Shown: positions 11,750 to 22,876 of the stretch, piece after piece
How positions within the stretch are numbered: position 1 is the first letter of the stretch
Layout of the letters: the number at the start of each line of letters is the position of its first letter
NCBI GenBank assembly: GCA_036346405.1
Contig: CM070554.1
Coordinates: 40,414,204-40,478,203, forward strand
Length of the DNA: 64,000 bases
From: Phyllostachys edulis
Lineage: Eukaryota > Streptophyta > Magnoliopsida > Poales > Poaceae
Direction: 5' to 3'
Notes under the pieces: model-generated
Told to the model about the DNA's origin: nothing
Databases searched by the model: none
The model's input: only the letters and a program-made list of their open reading frames with translations
Made by a program: the position numbers and the translations under genes

Positions 11750-12189
11750 TTCGCGGCCATCATAAGCTTGTTAGCAATTAAGTTTTAGTAGTGACTTGAA
11801 CTTCAGTTATGTGTTATGATGGTTATGGTGGAACCATTGAATGATGTGATGTCAAATCTTTTGTTTTGTGCAGTTGCAACAAGCCTATGGGCTTGTATCC
11901 ATGTAATTGTGTTGAAAAACTATGATTTGCTTTAATGTGTCTTGTACTGGCCTAAGTGTCTTTGTACTCGTATTTGGTGTTCAATTGTGATGCTTGTTAT
12001 GCTTGCATATGTGCTAGATCAAGTAGTACTTGTTGTCCATTCGTTCAATTGGTTTTGTTATCATTCACACCTTGCTAACGGTTGTTAACAATTTTTTTGG
12101 CAAAAGGATGACGGGGCTACCACTCACTCTCGCTCGTAGCAAGGTGGGGGCTCGCAACCCACACGTTCCCAAAATGATAACACTTAGCC
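11750..12189 (+). other. spacer between ORF0 and gag of gypsy C
   Basis: AT-rich leader sequence with no supported coding region. The gag frame becomes recognisable only near 12190, and its true start codon is not evident. It may carry internal translation or splicing signals, but none can be named. Confidence 0.4.
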
Positions 12190-12600
12190 CCGGGACAAAA
12201 ACCTGGACATTCTAGAGGGTTCCGGGCACCAGAATCGCCATTCTCGGCAGCAAGGAGATGAGCTGCCTCTGCCACCAACTATGGTCGAGGTGCTGGACTA
12301 GATTGAGTGTAATTGCCAAGACCAAACCTGGATCTTGCAGCAGATTGTACTCAACATGGCCGCTGCCCTAGGCTTTTCCTGAGGTGCGGCAGGAGCCAAC
12401 AATCGAGCTTCAGGGGACTTTCGGAGTTTATTCGAACGTAGCCCCCAACTTTCTCCCATTCGGAGGATCCACTTGATGCGGATGATTGGCTCCGGACAAT
12501 TGAGTGGAAGCTTGCTTTCGTTCAATGCCCAGACCATGAAATGGTTATGTACGCCTCCCATCAACTCGAAGGGGCGGCGTACATGTGGTGGGATAGCTTT
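12190..12600 (+). pseudogene. gypsy C gag, N-terminal part
   Basis: The plus-strand frame gives a basic, glutamine-rich N-terminus (RQQGDELPLPPTMVEVLD). After frame shifts it gives PLDADDWLRTIEWKLAF near 12480 and YMWWDSF at 12580-12600, the gag signature also seen in gypsy E. An in-frame TAG follows EVLD near 12299, and at least one frameshift lies between 12380 and 12470. The frame is cut at 12600 by the solo LTR and resumes at 16958 after the 5-bp target duplication GCTTT, where LAMQSAGHIITWDEF continues the same domain. Confidence 0.8.
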
Positions 12601-15600
12601 TGTCAGACCCCCGGGTGTGGAATACCCGTGGATCTTATGTGTATACTGTGCTAATCCTAGGAATAAAGGCTAGCACACACATTCACAACATTCGGCATCA
12701 CAATCATACATTCATAATCTAAAGTAAAGCAAAAAGGACAGTCTAGTTAAGTTATTATAACAGTTATTACAAACCACGGCCGACCGGCCAAATGAAAGTA
12801 GTCATCAGAGTAATTAAGATTGCAGCGGAAAACAAAGTAGTAGTAGTAGAAAAAGTCCAGCGGCATGCCCATCTGATCCCTACTCATCGTTAGGCGTCGA
12901 ATCATCTGCAAATTCTAAAGCAACAATAATAGCAATATTGAGTACTTGTGTATTCAACAAAACTTGTAGTGTATCGTAAAAATTATATTAGATGCAAGGC
13001 TAACAAGTGTATGGCTCTACTCTACAAGTTCATTTTCTCAAAGCCAAGTTTATTTGCAATAATCATAATAATTTGCAACGGGATTTGAAAGAGTTGTTTA
13101 TGAAAAAGTAAGTACAGGACAATAAATAAGGTAACTGAATAAGTAACAACAAACACTCACAACACTACCCGGTTGTAAGCAAAAATATAATCAATGTTTC
13201 GCCATAGAAATGGCACTAACAAATTCATGTTCAACCATAGACATGGCAATACTGCTATAGAAATAGCAAATCGGTCATAGAATGATAATCTGCTATAGAC
13301 ATAGCAACAAAACCATAGACATGGCAGTTAACTCAACAAATGAAAAACCACATGTCATTACCCTAACATTTTGTGACAAAACAGTTTGGAAAACAAAAGC
13401 TACCGCCATACCAGCCGCACTAAGCAGGCTTATGACCGCGAGCGTGGCTATTCAAATAGTTTATTACTCTGCAGAGGTGTACAACTTTAACCATAGTACA
13501 CGGTATTCCAGTTGTCTGGAATATCTCTATGTTACTGCTCACTACCGAAGGTAAGTAGCCTAGAGTTCGTGACATAGCCTTTACATTATCTAGTCCTAAC
13601 TTTTGCACTAGCCCTGCGAATCATTATCCTCATTCGTCGGGAAAAATAATAATAGTAACAAGGTAACATATCGGATGAGGAGCCTTACTCGCCAGACAGT
13701 CCCCGTTGAGCAAGTCCCTCACTTCGCCCGAATGACACCCGTCGAAGTGAGGCGTTCGCAGTTGTGTCGGCATTACCGATACCCCGGCAATGCAGACACT
13801 ACTTCTGCCTACTATCATTCAAGGCTAAGGTTTCGATAATTTAGTTAGCTACAACCATCCCATAATAGCACATATGGTTGTACAATTAGGTCTTAGTCCC
13901 GGATTTGCTAGCTTCAGTCCTTAATCGACTATGGGCAAGATATCCACCCTATCTACTAGTGAGTTTCAATCCTCACTTTTTCATAATACAATACAACTTG
14001 CCTATGTCTAAAGACTAAAGTTTTCATGTCATTTTCATATGAAATAACAGAGGTAAACCCCTCTGGACATTTTGCAAAATAATCCCAAATTCACAAATTA
14101 GCATATTGTCCTTTAATCAATTTTTCAGAAATTCTATTGCTCTAGTTGCATTTGTGCAACAACTGCACTCAAAAATTCCCAAATGGCATTACATATTGTC
14201 TAACCCATATTCTAATGGTTACAACAGTAAGAGATCAATATTTCAAGGAGACATGTGCAACAAGTAGGATTTACAACTACCAATTTCCCGATAATAGCAT
14301 TTTTGTACAAACATACACGCATGCATAATAGGATTTGCGAAACAAAGTACAATAAGTAAAATACTGGGATCAATATGATCAAAGGGGGTGCTTGCCTTGC
14401 TCTTGCTGTTTTGGAGGTATAACGGATTGATCGTCGCAAGAATAACCCGAATAATCGATGTCTAAAAATAGCCAGAAGAGAATTATAATAACATCCAACA
14501 AAAACAATAGCAACCAAAATAAAATATTTTTACATATTTAGGTAGATCATGATTTTATATGAATTTAGAGACTAATTTCACTAAATTTGGAGTTGTGTAG
14601 TAAAAGTTATTAAGCTTTCACTACAATCGGTTTGAATAATCCAGAATAAATGAAAAGTACGTTTTCTAACGGAGAAAGCGTATTCTCGCATCTGTTATAT
14701 CGGAGTTTACGCCTTCCAAAAAGGAAAACGTATTCCTTCTATAACTGAAAGCGTACTTTCTATTTCCCACTGGATTTCTGGTTAACACTGACAGATGGGG
14801 CCCACTGTCAGTGAAACAGTCCATTGGGCTCTCACTTTGTACTTAAACTGTGGGGCCCGCATGTCATAGGTTCAAGTGAAGTTAAGGTTTGAGTTAACTT
14901 AATAGCTCGGTCCCACATGTCAACGACTCATTAGGATCAACTAAACAGTTAAACACTTTGTTAACCCTAATGACAAGTTTAGACACGCTCATGACGAGCT
15001 ACAGTGCTCGTCACCGCGGTGGTGCTCACGATTACTCTACTCACCGGCGATGTGGGGCTCGGCGAGGCAAGTGAGTGATCAAAACGGGATCTACATACTA
15101 ATGCGCGTCTACCGGCACCGACGGCGTGGCCTGAGGTGGTTCAACGCAGTGATGCGCCGACGGCGAGCGAAAAGATTGCTACGGCAAACGATGCAAGGTA
15201 AACAAGCTACGCTCGTGACAATCTAACGCGCGCATAAGCATCTAGGGACGAGAATGTACCGGAATGACGCGGAGGGGCTGAGATGGTCTGAGGCGTGTTG
15301 TCGACGATGAGGTGCGGCGGCGAAGTCGGTTGCTAGCGGAGAAGAAGCCTAGGTGAAGGAGAGTGAAATCCAATAATCGTAGAAGCTTCAGTGAGTCCTA
15401 GCGATGCTTCGGGTGCAGCGAATTGGTCAAGAGCTCAGTGAAACGCCGGCGATGCTTGAGGCGGCGTTCTGGCCGGAGACAAAGAAGAAAGACCCAATCA
15501 GGAGCTCATATGGATCAAAAGCTAAATTGTTTGAGCGGAAAGATTCAAGGAGTTAAGAGACGCGATGTGACACGAACAAAATGACACCAAACCCTTCACA

Positions 15601-15738
15601 GTGCTGGAGACGAAGACAATGGCACACGGTGGTTTTAGGGTTTCCGCTCTCAGAGCTTTAGAGCTCGATTGAGTGGATCAAATGAGAAATGGGTGAGCAC
15701 ACGGAGTTGGAAAAGAGAATGCGAAGCTCGGGGTAGCC

Positions 15739-15746
15739 TTTTTATA
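15739..15746 (-). promoter_or_regulatory. LTR TATA box (solo LTR 1)
   Basis: The minus strand reads CCTATAAAAAGGC at the edge of the GC-rich leader, equivalent to the TATA box at 3568-3575 of gypsy A. It would drive leftward transcription toward the 12601 end. Confidence 0.6.
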
Positions 15747-16083
15747 GGCGGAGCGGCAGAGATGAACAAGGTAGGGTTTGGGCAGCCATGGGCAACAGAG
15801 GCAGAGCGTCCCAACGTTGTACGAGCAGAGAGAGTTGGTGCGTGTAGGTATGGGCGCAAAATTGAATGGCGACGCGACCGGAGTAGCTGAGCTACAGCAA
15901 AACCGTGGGCGGCGAGGTCAAAAACGGTGGACGGCGGAGAGCTTCGATGCTACGCTAGAGCTCCCGGGCGTGAGGTGGACGAAGGTCCCTGCGCTCAGGG
16001 CCCACCAGCCAGTGGCTCAACGAAACGATAAGTGTTGATCAAATCGTGATGGTCCGATTAGAAACGAATGGCTGCGATGAATT

Positions 16084-16445
16084 GTGCTGTTTGGATGGTC
16101 CAAACAGCCCAACTAATCTGGATCGTTCATTTCATAACCAACAGCTCAGATGAAATGTGTTGTTCGGATGGTCCGAACGGCCCACTCAATCTGATTCGTC
16201 CGATAAAGATCCAACGGTGCACGCATGTGTTTGCTGGGACGGCCCGATCAAAAATGAGCGACCCAGATTGCGCAAACGTTCGGACGGTCCGAACGTCCCA
16301 GTTGATCTAGGTGGTTGGTTTCAGATCCAACGGCTCACAAGGGTTGTGCTGTTCGGACGGTCCGAACAGCACATTGGATCTAGACGGTTGATTTTCAAAT
16401 CCAACTGCCCAAATCACTTGCGCTCTTTCGGATTGGTCCGACTGT
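16084..16445. repeat. array of GTTCGGACGGTCCGAAC-type palindromes
   Basis: Four odd-centred palindromes occur about 75-110 bp apart: GCTGTTTGGATGGTCCAAACAGC near 16086 with changes, GTTCGGATGGTCCGAAC near 16163, GTTCGGACGGTCCGAAC near 16276, and CTGTTCGGACGGTCCGAACAG near 16349. They are joined by recurring GATC...ATCCAACGG spacers, so the unit is a degenerate tandem repeat. A degenerate version lies at about 50350-50470 in solo LTR 2. They sit in U3, upstream of the LTR TATA box in the element's orientation. Confidence 0.75.
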
Positions 16446-16962
16446 GAAGAGGGTTGGGTTCAACCTTGAGGGTTGGACTCGAGCCCGATGAACAGTACAG
16501 GCTTTAGGGTTTTTGAAATTATCAGCTGATTTCTTTGCCGATTTAATTCGCCACCCAAACGAAGTCCAAAATTTATGAAAATTTTTTTGTAGGCTACTGG
16601 GCTCAATTAGTTCCTATAGTAAAATTTTCAGAGGCTAACACCTTTCGTGAATTTCTACAAAATTCAAATGAGGTGTTGTTCCTAGGTGTTTGCAAATGGT
16701 TTTTCCTAAACAAAGTTTTCATATAGAAATTTTGTGGAATAGTTCCTGGGATAAAAGCCCGAAACCATTCTCTTACTTAGAGAAATTTTATTTTGTTTTC
16801 TCTATTTCCTTTTTAGCACCTAATGTTGTTCAAGTTTTAGTTTTAAAACCAACACAAGATTTTCAAAAAGATAAAGTTTAAATGCAAATGTTCAATGGAA
16901 TTTTTCCTAATGCATTTATATTATTTAATCCCAAGATTAGGATTTTGGAATGTTACAGCTTT

Positions 16963-17640
16963 CTCGCCATGCAGTCTGCTGGCCACATCATCACTTGGGA
17001 TGAGTTTCATGTGGCCTTCCGAGAAACTCACATTCCCGATGCAATCATGGGCATCAAGCAACAAGAATTCCTTGCGCTAAAGCAAGGTCGGAAGTCTATC
17101 ATGGAGTACCTTCATGAGTTCAATTATTTGGCTCGTTATGCCCCCGGTGATGTCTCAACAGATATGAAGAAGCAAAATCAACATATATGAAGAAGCAAAA
17201 TCATTTCATGCTTGGGCTCACGGAGGAGATGCAGTTGGAGCTCGCTGCACACAACTTCTATAATTTCCAACACTTGGTCAATAAGGCCATTGTGGTGGAG
17301 GAGAAGAGCAACAACTTGGAGGAGTCACGCAAGCGCAAGCGGGCTATGCAGATTTCAGCAGGCAACAGATCGTCAAAATCGCACATATCCCTCACCTCCT
17401 TGTTTCCAAGCACCGGCACCTTCCTGTCCTCAATCCTTCGTGCCTCGTCAGCCACAACCAAAAATCCCACCAAAAAGTGGTGGAAATCAGCAAGATAACA
17501 ACAACACTTTTTCGGGTGTCACTTGCTACCATTGTGGGCAGCGAGGGCATTAGGCTGATCGATGCTCGGAAAGGAGTCAAGGTCTGCCCTGAGCCAACCT
17601 GAAGCTAACTCATGGGCGTTCAGCACCACCCCCGAAGACC
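16963..17640 (+). pseudogene. gypsy C gag, C-terminal part with zinc knuckle
   Basis: Gag resumes after the solo LTR with LAMQSAGHIITWDEFHVAF, then the capsid-like block FNYLARYAPGDVSTDMKKQN. It ends with a CCHC knuckle (CYHCGQRGH*ADRC) near 17520-17565, where a stop codon now interrupts the fourth-ligand segment. A 23-bp direct duplication (17164-17186 and 17187-17209) shifts the frame in the middle. The role in life is RNA packaging. The copy is non-functional. Confidence 0.8.
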
Positions 17641-17676
17641 ACCCCCAAGCCTAATCAAGCTCACGGCCGTGGCCAA

Positions 17677-20600
17677 GTGAACCACGTCACAACTGAAGAG
17701 GCCATCGATGCACCGAATGTTATATTGGGTACGCTACTCGTCAACTCGTGCCTAGCTATCGTTCTCTTTGATTCTAGAGCATCACATTCTTTCATCAAAA
17801 AGAGCTTTGCTACACATCATCAAATTCCAATTGTTTTGCTTCATCCACCATTGCTCATTCAAGCACTAGGTTCGGAAATGAGAATCGATCAAGTTTGTCG
17901 GGAGGTGAAAGTTGATGTTCATGGGGTAGTTTTTGTGGCCAATTTGATAGTGATTGATCCAGCGGGTATAGACGTTATTCTTGGAATGGATTGGCTGTCC
18001 ATGAATCAGGGCCAAATTGATTGTGCATGAAGATCCATTTCACTCACAAACACAGCCAGTAATCAAGTCGTTTTTGCGCCAAATTCCATTGGCCCTCACA
18101 TCTTTGCCACAGAAGTTGCTACACCTTCCGAGCTGAGCCAAGTATCAGTGGTATGTGAATATCCTGATGTTTTTCCCGAAGAGCTACTAGGGATGTCACA
18201 CGATCAGGAAGTGGAGTTCATTATTGATCTACTACTCAGTATAGCCCCGATATCTAAAAGACCCTACTGAATGCCTCCAAATGAGTTGGTTGAATTGAAG
18301 AAGCCACTCAAGGAGCTACAAGATAAAGGTTTCATTCAACTCGGCTCCTCACCTTGGGGATGCCCGGTTCTATTTGTGAAGAAGAAGGACCAAAGTTTGT
18401 AGATGTGCGTTGATTACCATCCATTAAACGAAGTGACGATCAAGAACAAGTATCCACTCCCACGGATCGATGATTTGTTTGACCAACTGGTTGGAGCCCG
18501 TGTATTTTCCAAGATTGACTTGAGGTCAGGCTACCATCAAATTAGGATCAAATTAGAAGACATTCCGAAGACTGCCTTCTTAACTCGCTACGGTTTGTAC
18601 GAGTGTATTATCATGTCTTTTGGTTTGATGAATACGCTGGCCTACTTCATGAACCTTATGAATTTAGATTTCATGGAGTACTTGGATAAGTTTGTCATTA
18701 TTTTTATCGATGATATCCTTATCTACTCCAAGTCTGAAGAGGAGCATGAAGAACACCTTCGACTTGTGTTGGAAAAGCTCTGGGAGCACTGACTCTATGC
18801 AAAATTCAGCAAATGTGAGTTTTGGCTAAAAGAAGTTACCTTTTTTGGCCATATGCTATCTAAAGGTGGTGTCGCGATTGACCCAAGTAAAGTTCAAGAT
18901 GTACTTAATTGGGGACAGCCCAAGACCGTCACCGACATCCAAAGTTTCTTTGGTCTTGTGGGATACTATCGTCGCTTCATCGAGAATTTCTCAAAAATTG
19001 CAAGGCCGTTGACCCAACTCTTGAAGAAAGAAAAGAAGTTTGAATGGTTGACAGAATGTGAAGTGAGCTTTCAAATGCTAAAAGACCGCCTAACCATAGC
19101 ACCCGTGCTACTTTTGCCAGACATTCACAAAAGTTTCGACATTTATTATGATGCATCTCTCCTTGGACCTGGTTGTGTACTCATGCAAGAAGGCTGAGTT
19201 ATGGCATATGCATCAAGGCAATTAAGACCTCATGAAGTGAATTATCCGACCCATATTTTGGAGCTAGCAGCTGTAGTGCATGCCCTTAAGGTTTGGCGAT
19301 ATTACCTTATCGGTAATCATTGCGAAATTTATACTGATTACAAGAACTTGAAGTATATCTTTACTCAAGCTGATCTGAACCTGAGACAAAAAAGATGGCT
19401 TGAGTTGATTAAAGATTACGATTTGGGACTACACTATCATCGGAGAAAGGCAAACGTGGTCGCCGATGCATTGAGCCGAAAATCGCAATGCAATCGCATT
19501 TCTGTCAAGCCCGAAATAGAGGCATTGTGCACTACTTTTTAGCGGCTCGGTTTGGAAATGGTTTGGGAAGGATTTCTCACTGACTTGAAGGTGAAACCTA
19601 CCCTAGAAGAACAGATCAAGTTAGCCTAGAAAGATAACAAGGGGATGGAAATAATAAAAGAGAAGATGAAGCTAGGCAAGGCCACTTGTTTCTCCGAGGA
19701 CGATCAAGGTGTCCTTTGGTTTGGGAAATGATTGGTCGTACCCAACGACGAGAAACTAAAAGAAATAATCCTTTGTGAAGCTCACAACTCACCCTTCTCC
19801 ATTCACCCGAGAAGCACAAAAATGTATCAAGACTTGAAACAAAGATTGTGGTGGACTCAGATGAAAAGGGAAATTGCTCAATTCGAGTGTGACATATATC
19901 AACGGGTGAAGGCCGAGCATCAAAGACAAGTGGATACACTTCAACCGCTGCCCATTCCTGAGTGAAATGGGATGCAGTCGGGATGGATTTTACCACTGAC
20001 TTGCCAAGAACTCTAAAGGGGAACGATTCCATTTGGGTGATTGTTGACCGCCTATCCAAAGTGGTTCATTTTATTCCCATCAAGACTAGCGACCGAGTTA
20101 GTCATTTGGCCGAGTTATACATCTTCTGAATCGTGTGTCTCCATGGCATTCCAAAAAGGATCGTTTCCAATCAAGATACTCAATTCACCTCACACTTTTG
20201 GAAATGCTTGCACGAAGCCATGGGCACTCGATTGGCTTTTAGCACCGCTTATCACCCTCTAACGAGAGGCCAAACCGAGAGAGTGAATCAAATTTTGGAG
20301 GGCATGTTGAGAGCATGTATGCTATCCTACGGTACTAATTGAGAGAAAAGCTTGCCGTTCGTGGAGTTCTCCTACAACAATAGCTACCAAACAAACCTCC
20401 AAATGTCACCCTTTGAGATTCTATATGGAAGAAGGTGTAGAACACTGTTGAACTGGTCCGAATATGGGGAGAGACAATTCTTTGGCCCGAACATGATCCA
20501 CGAAGCCAAAGAGCAAGTTAGGATCATTCGAGAACGGCTACGGACGACACAATCCCACCAAAAGAGCTACGCCGACCACCGCCGTCGTGAGTTGAGCTTT

Positions 20601-20990
20601 GAGAAGAATGATTATGTTTATCTCAAAGTCACGCTGTTGAAGGGCACACACGGATTCGATGTGAAGGGAAAGTTGGCACCTCGTTACATCAAACCATTCC
20701 GAATCCTTTCAAAATAAGGAGCCGTGGCATATCAATTAGAGCTGTCACCTTCACTTTCAGATGTGCATGATGTATTCCATGTCTCACAACTGAAAAAAAT
20801 GCCTTCGAGTCCCTACCGAAGAAACCAAGCTGGAGAACTTTGATTTGCAACCCGATCTTTCTTACCAGGAGCATACGATTCGCATCCTTGGTGAAACATA
20901 GCGCACATCTCGAAATCACACTATAAAATTCTTGAAAATCCAGTGGAACAACCATACTGAAGATGAAACGACTTGGTAGCGAGAAGAGTA
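17677..20990 (+). pseudogene. gypsy C pol: protease, RT, RNase H, integrase, C-terminal tail
   Basis: Domains in order: protease (VLFDSRASHSF near 17765, GMDWLS near 17985; the catalytic D-S-G reads D-S-R); reverse transcriptase (MCVDYHPLNE at 18403, KYPLPRIDDLF, SGYHQIRI, FIDDILIYS near 18705); RNase H (FDIYYDAS near 19137, ADALSRK near 19460); integrase zinc-binding segment (HNSPFSIHP near 19785) with its second cysteine lost; catalytic core (MDFTTDLPRTLKG near 19980 to TERVNQILEG near 20270 and FSYNNSYQ near 20360); then DVHDVFHVSQLKK near 20760 and a chromodomain-like tail. Stops occur near 18028, 18268, 18400, 18790, 19196, 19540, 19627, 19728, 19963, 20127, 20340, 20715 and 20899, with several frameshifts. 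Confidence 0.85.
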
Positions 20991-21605
20991 ATTCATTCTC
21001 TAGGTGGGTTCTCTCGGCCCAATCGGCCCAAGGAAGTGAAGTCTGGGGCTGCACCAAGTCCGACCTGCCGGAACCCAAGCTCCCCAGCCGCAAACGGTTC
21101 TCCCCGCCGCGCGGGCGTAAATTGCTCGAACGAAGCGGCTCCCGTGTGAGTGGGGGTCGCGGACAGTGGTAGTTTGAGCCAAGCGTGCGCGGCCCAGGCG
21201 GCTCCAACCATTTAGCAGCATATGCATGCCCAACTGTCGATCATCGCGCGCACGAGCCTAGCGTCAACTCCGAGCACCTTTCGGTACTCGGTTTCCAACT
21301 AATTTTACACCGTGTTGATATCTTGGATGGAGCCAGCGCGAGGAGCAGGCGTGCCGGTGCCGCATAATTAAGGGCTTTTGTAGGGAAAGCAAAAAAAGGG
21401 CGGCCTTTTTTTGTCCACGCAGCCACTCCTTGCGAACGAAACAATTTCTGTTGCGAGTGCGCGCGAGCACCGAGTCAACAACTTCTCCGTGTCTAGCTAG
21501 CTAGCCGTCCGTGCCAATTGGCAACCTGGCACGCACTTCGTCTCCTCACCGTTGTCTCACCGACGGACGTGGCGCTCGTACGCACGTAGTGCGTTTGATG
21601 AGATG
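20991..21605. other. GC-rich low-copy-looking sequence, no gene recognised
   Basis: The composition changes sharply from decayed gypsy C to about 60% or more GC with many CpG sites. Short overlapping ORFs on both strands reach 172 codons at most, but none shows a recognisable domain, a sensible start or conserved codon structure. It could be an old gene fragment or promoter-proximal DNA. Nothing more can be said from sequence alone. Confidence 0.4.
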
Positions 21606-21871
21606 CGCGGTGACCTAATCTCGCACCACCTGGCTGCGCCGGCCGTGGCAACTAGCAAAGCGGAGCGTAACCCCCTTCTCCGCTCTTTCCAACGGCTTGG
21701 AGCATGGAAATCACGTACGATGCCGTGTGCGCGACGCTCGCGGTGATCTAATTTCGCACCACCTGGCTGCGCCGGCCGTGGCAACTAGCAAAGCGGAGCG
21801 TAAGCCCCTTCTCCGCTCTTTCCACCGGCTTGGAGCATGGAAATCACGTACGATGCCGTGTGCGCGACGCT
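21606..21871. repeat. 133-bp tandem duplication
   Basis: Two near-identical head-to-tail units lie at 21606-21738 and 21739-21871. Both contain CGCACCACCTGGCTGCGCC, ACTAGCAAAGCGGAGCGTAA and CACGTACGATGCCGTGTGCG. They differ at only a few bases (for example GTGACC/GTGATC, AACGG/ACCGG), so the duplication is recent. It lies about 2.2 kb upstream of the secreted-peptide gene. Confidence 0.9.
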
Positions 21872-22418
21872 CGGCACAGGTCGCTCGCACGCCCGTAGCT
21901 GACTTTGGTCACCGACTCCTCAGCTCGCCTATTCATTCCCCGTGTTAGGCGACCTTTTGCTGTTTGCACCTCCATTATGTTGTTTTTTGCCCACGTGACA
22001 TCCATGTTCTTAGCATCTACTGTCTGGTATATACGACACCCTCATGTGCACAATTAGTTATAAGTCTAAAATAGTAGCTAGTTTTCTCATGGACAACTAG
22101 TAGTTATTCACGACAAAACTAGTTAATTAACTTAATGATCCTACGAAGTTTTTAAAAATCAAGTAATAGTTAAAGTAGGCCTGAAGAGTTTCTTTTGAAG
22201 AAAAACAGGCCCGGAGAGTTTCTTTTCAAGAAAATATAGGCCTGAAGAGTTGGAATTGCACTTCATTTTTTTTCTATTTATGTGGCTAAAAGCTTTTGAC
22301 AATTTTGGATCAAGCGTTCGAAGGTCTTTGATCGATTTTGTGAGTGTGTTCTTATGGTATTAATCGTTTTAATTAGTTTTATATTTATAAGCAGAATGAG
22401 GTCCTTACATGTTAAGAT
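21872..22418. other. intergenic sequence, no feature recognised
   Basis: GC-rich to 21960, then AT-rich. A 25-bp motif around GGCCTGAAGAGTTTCTTTTGAAG / GGCCCGGAGAGTTTCTTTTCAAG / GGCCTGAAGAGTTGG repeats three times at about 22176-22250. No coding region or known element is seen. Confidence 0.5.
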
Positions 22419-22809
22419 CTTGTTTGGAACATAGGATTTTTGTAGGAATTTCATAGGATTTGAACCCTGTATGAAATTTTCCTATGAAGCCCTTTGGATT
22501 GTAGGATTAGCTTTGAGAGTTCCTATATATAGCAATTATTCCTTTCCTCTCCTTTTTGGAGGATTCCACACGTTAGCTCAAACCTCATGTTTTCAATTCC
22601 TTTGAGAAGTCCAAGGCATCATCTCTCTTTATCTCTCCACTTCTCTCTCTAATCGAGAAGCATTTTCCTTGAAAATTCATATGGAGCATCCAAACGACAG
22701 TTTTGTGCAATTCTTGTGTTTTTATGTCTTGTAGGATTCCACAAGACATGCTGATTCATTTGTTTTTCCTATTCATGCTTTTTTTATTTCCTGTGTTCCA
22801 AACGGGCCA
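22419..22809. mobile_element. MITE with GTTTGGAACAYAGGA terminal inverted repeats
   Basis: The ends are inverted: left GTTTGGAACATAGGA, right TCCTGTGTTCCAAAC followed by GGGCCA. A direct TAAGAT flanks both sides (22413-22418 and 22810-22815) and could be the target duplication. The element is about 390 bp, AT-rich and non-coding, with further internal inverted pairs (TAGGATTCCACAAGAC, TTGGAGGATTCCACAC). The superfamily cannot be assigned securely, because a 6-bp duplication fits none of the usual classes well. Confidence 0.65.
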
Positions 22810-22876
22810 TAAGATTTTATATCACTAGTTCTTTTGACATACTCTTTTTGTAGAAATTATTTTGGGATTTTCAACA

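Larger units (their letters stand above)
12601..16957 (-). repeat. solo LTR 1 (4357 bp) inserted in gypsy C gag
   Basis: It starts TGTCAGACCC, ends AATGTTACA, and is flanked by a perfect 5-bp duplication GCTTT (12596-12600 and 16958-16962). It carries the lineage blocks in minus orientation: GGCCGACCGGCC near 12779, an imperfect hairpin at 12940-12955, and the palindrome block at 13448-13459 with one mismatch. A minus-strand TATA box lies at 15739-15746. I see no primer-binding site, polypurine tract or gag/pol, so it is best read as one very long solo LTR left by LTR-LTR recombination. A non-autonomous element with undetected internal sequence is less likely. Short ORFs inside are not supported as genes. 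Confidence 0.8.
8226..20990 (+). mobile_element. Ty3/gypsy retrotransposon C (RIRE3-like, 3' truncated)
   Basis: This is a plus-strand element in the order LTR, tRNA-Met primer site, ORF0, gag, protease, reverse transcriptase, RNase H, integrase with a C-terminal chromodomain-like tail. A solo LTR (12601-16957) splits gag. The coding sequence breaks off near 20990, shortly after the IQWNNHTEDETTW-type tail. No polypurine tract or 3' LTR follows, so the 3' end was deleted. An extra ORF upstream of gag is reported for rice RIRE3 and RIRE8, which supports that lineage. Many in-frame stops show that it is an old copy. Confidence 0.85.

Noticed and set aside
20689..21233. Overlapping ORFs of 69-172 codons on both strands
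   Set aside because: The CpG-rich sequence gives chance open frames. Part of the longest one is the antisense of the gypsy C tail, and no domain is recognised.
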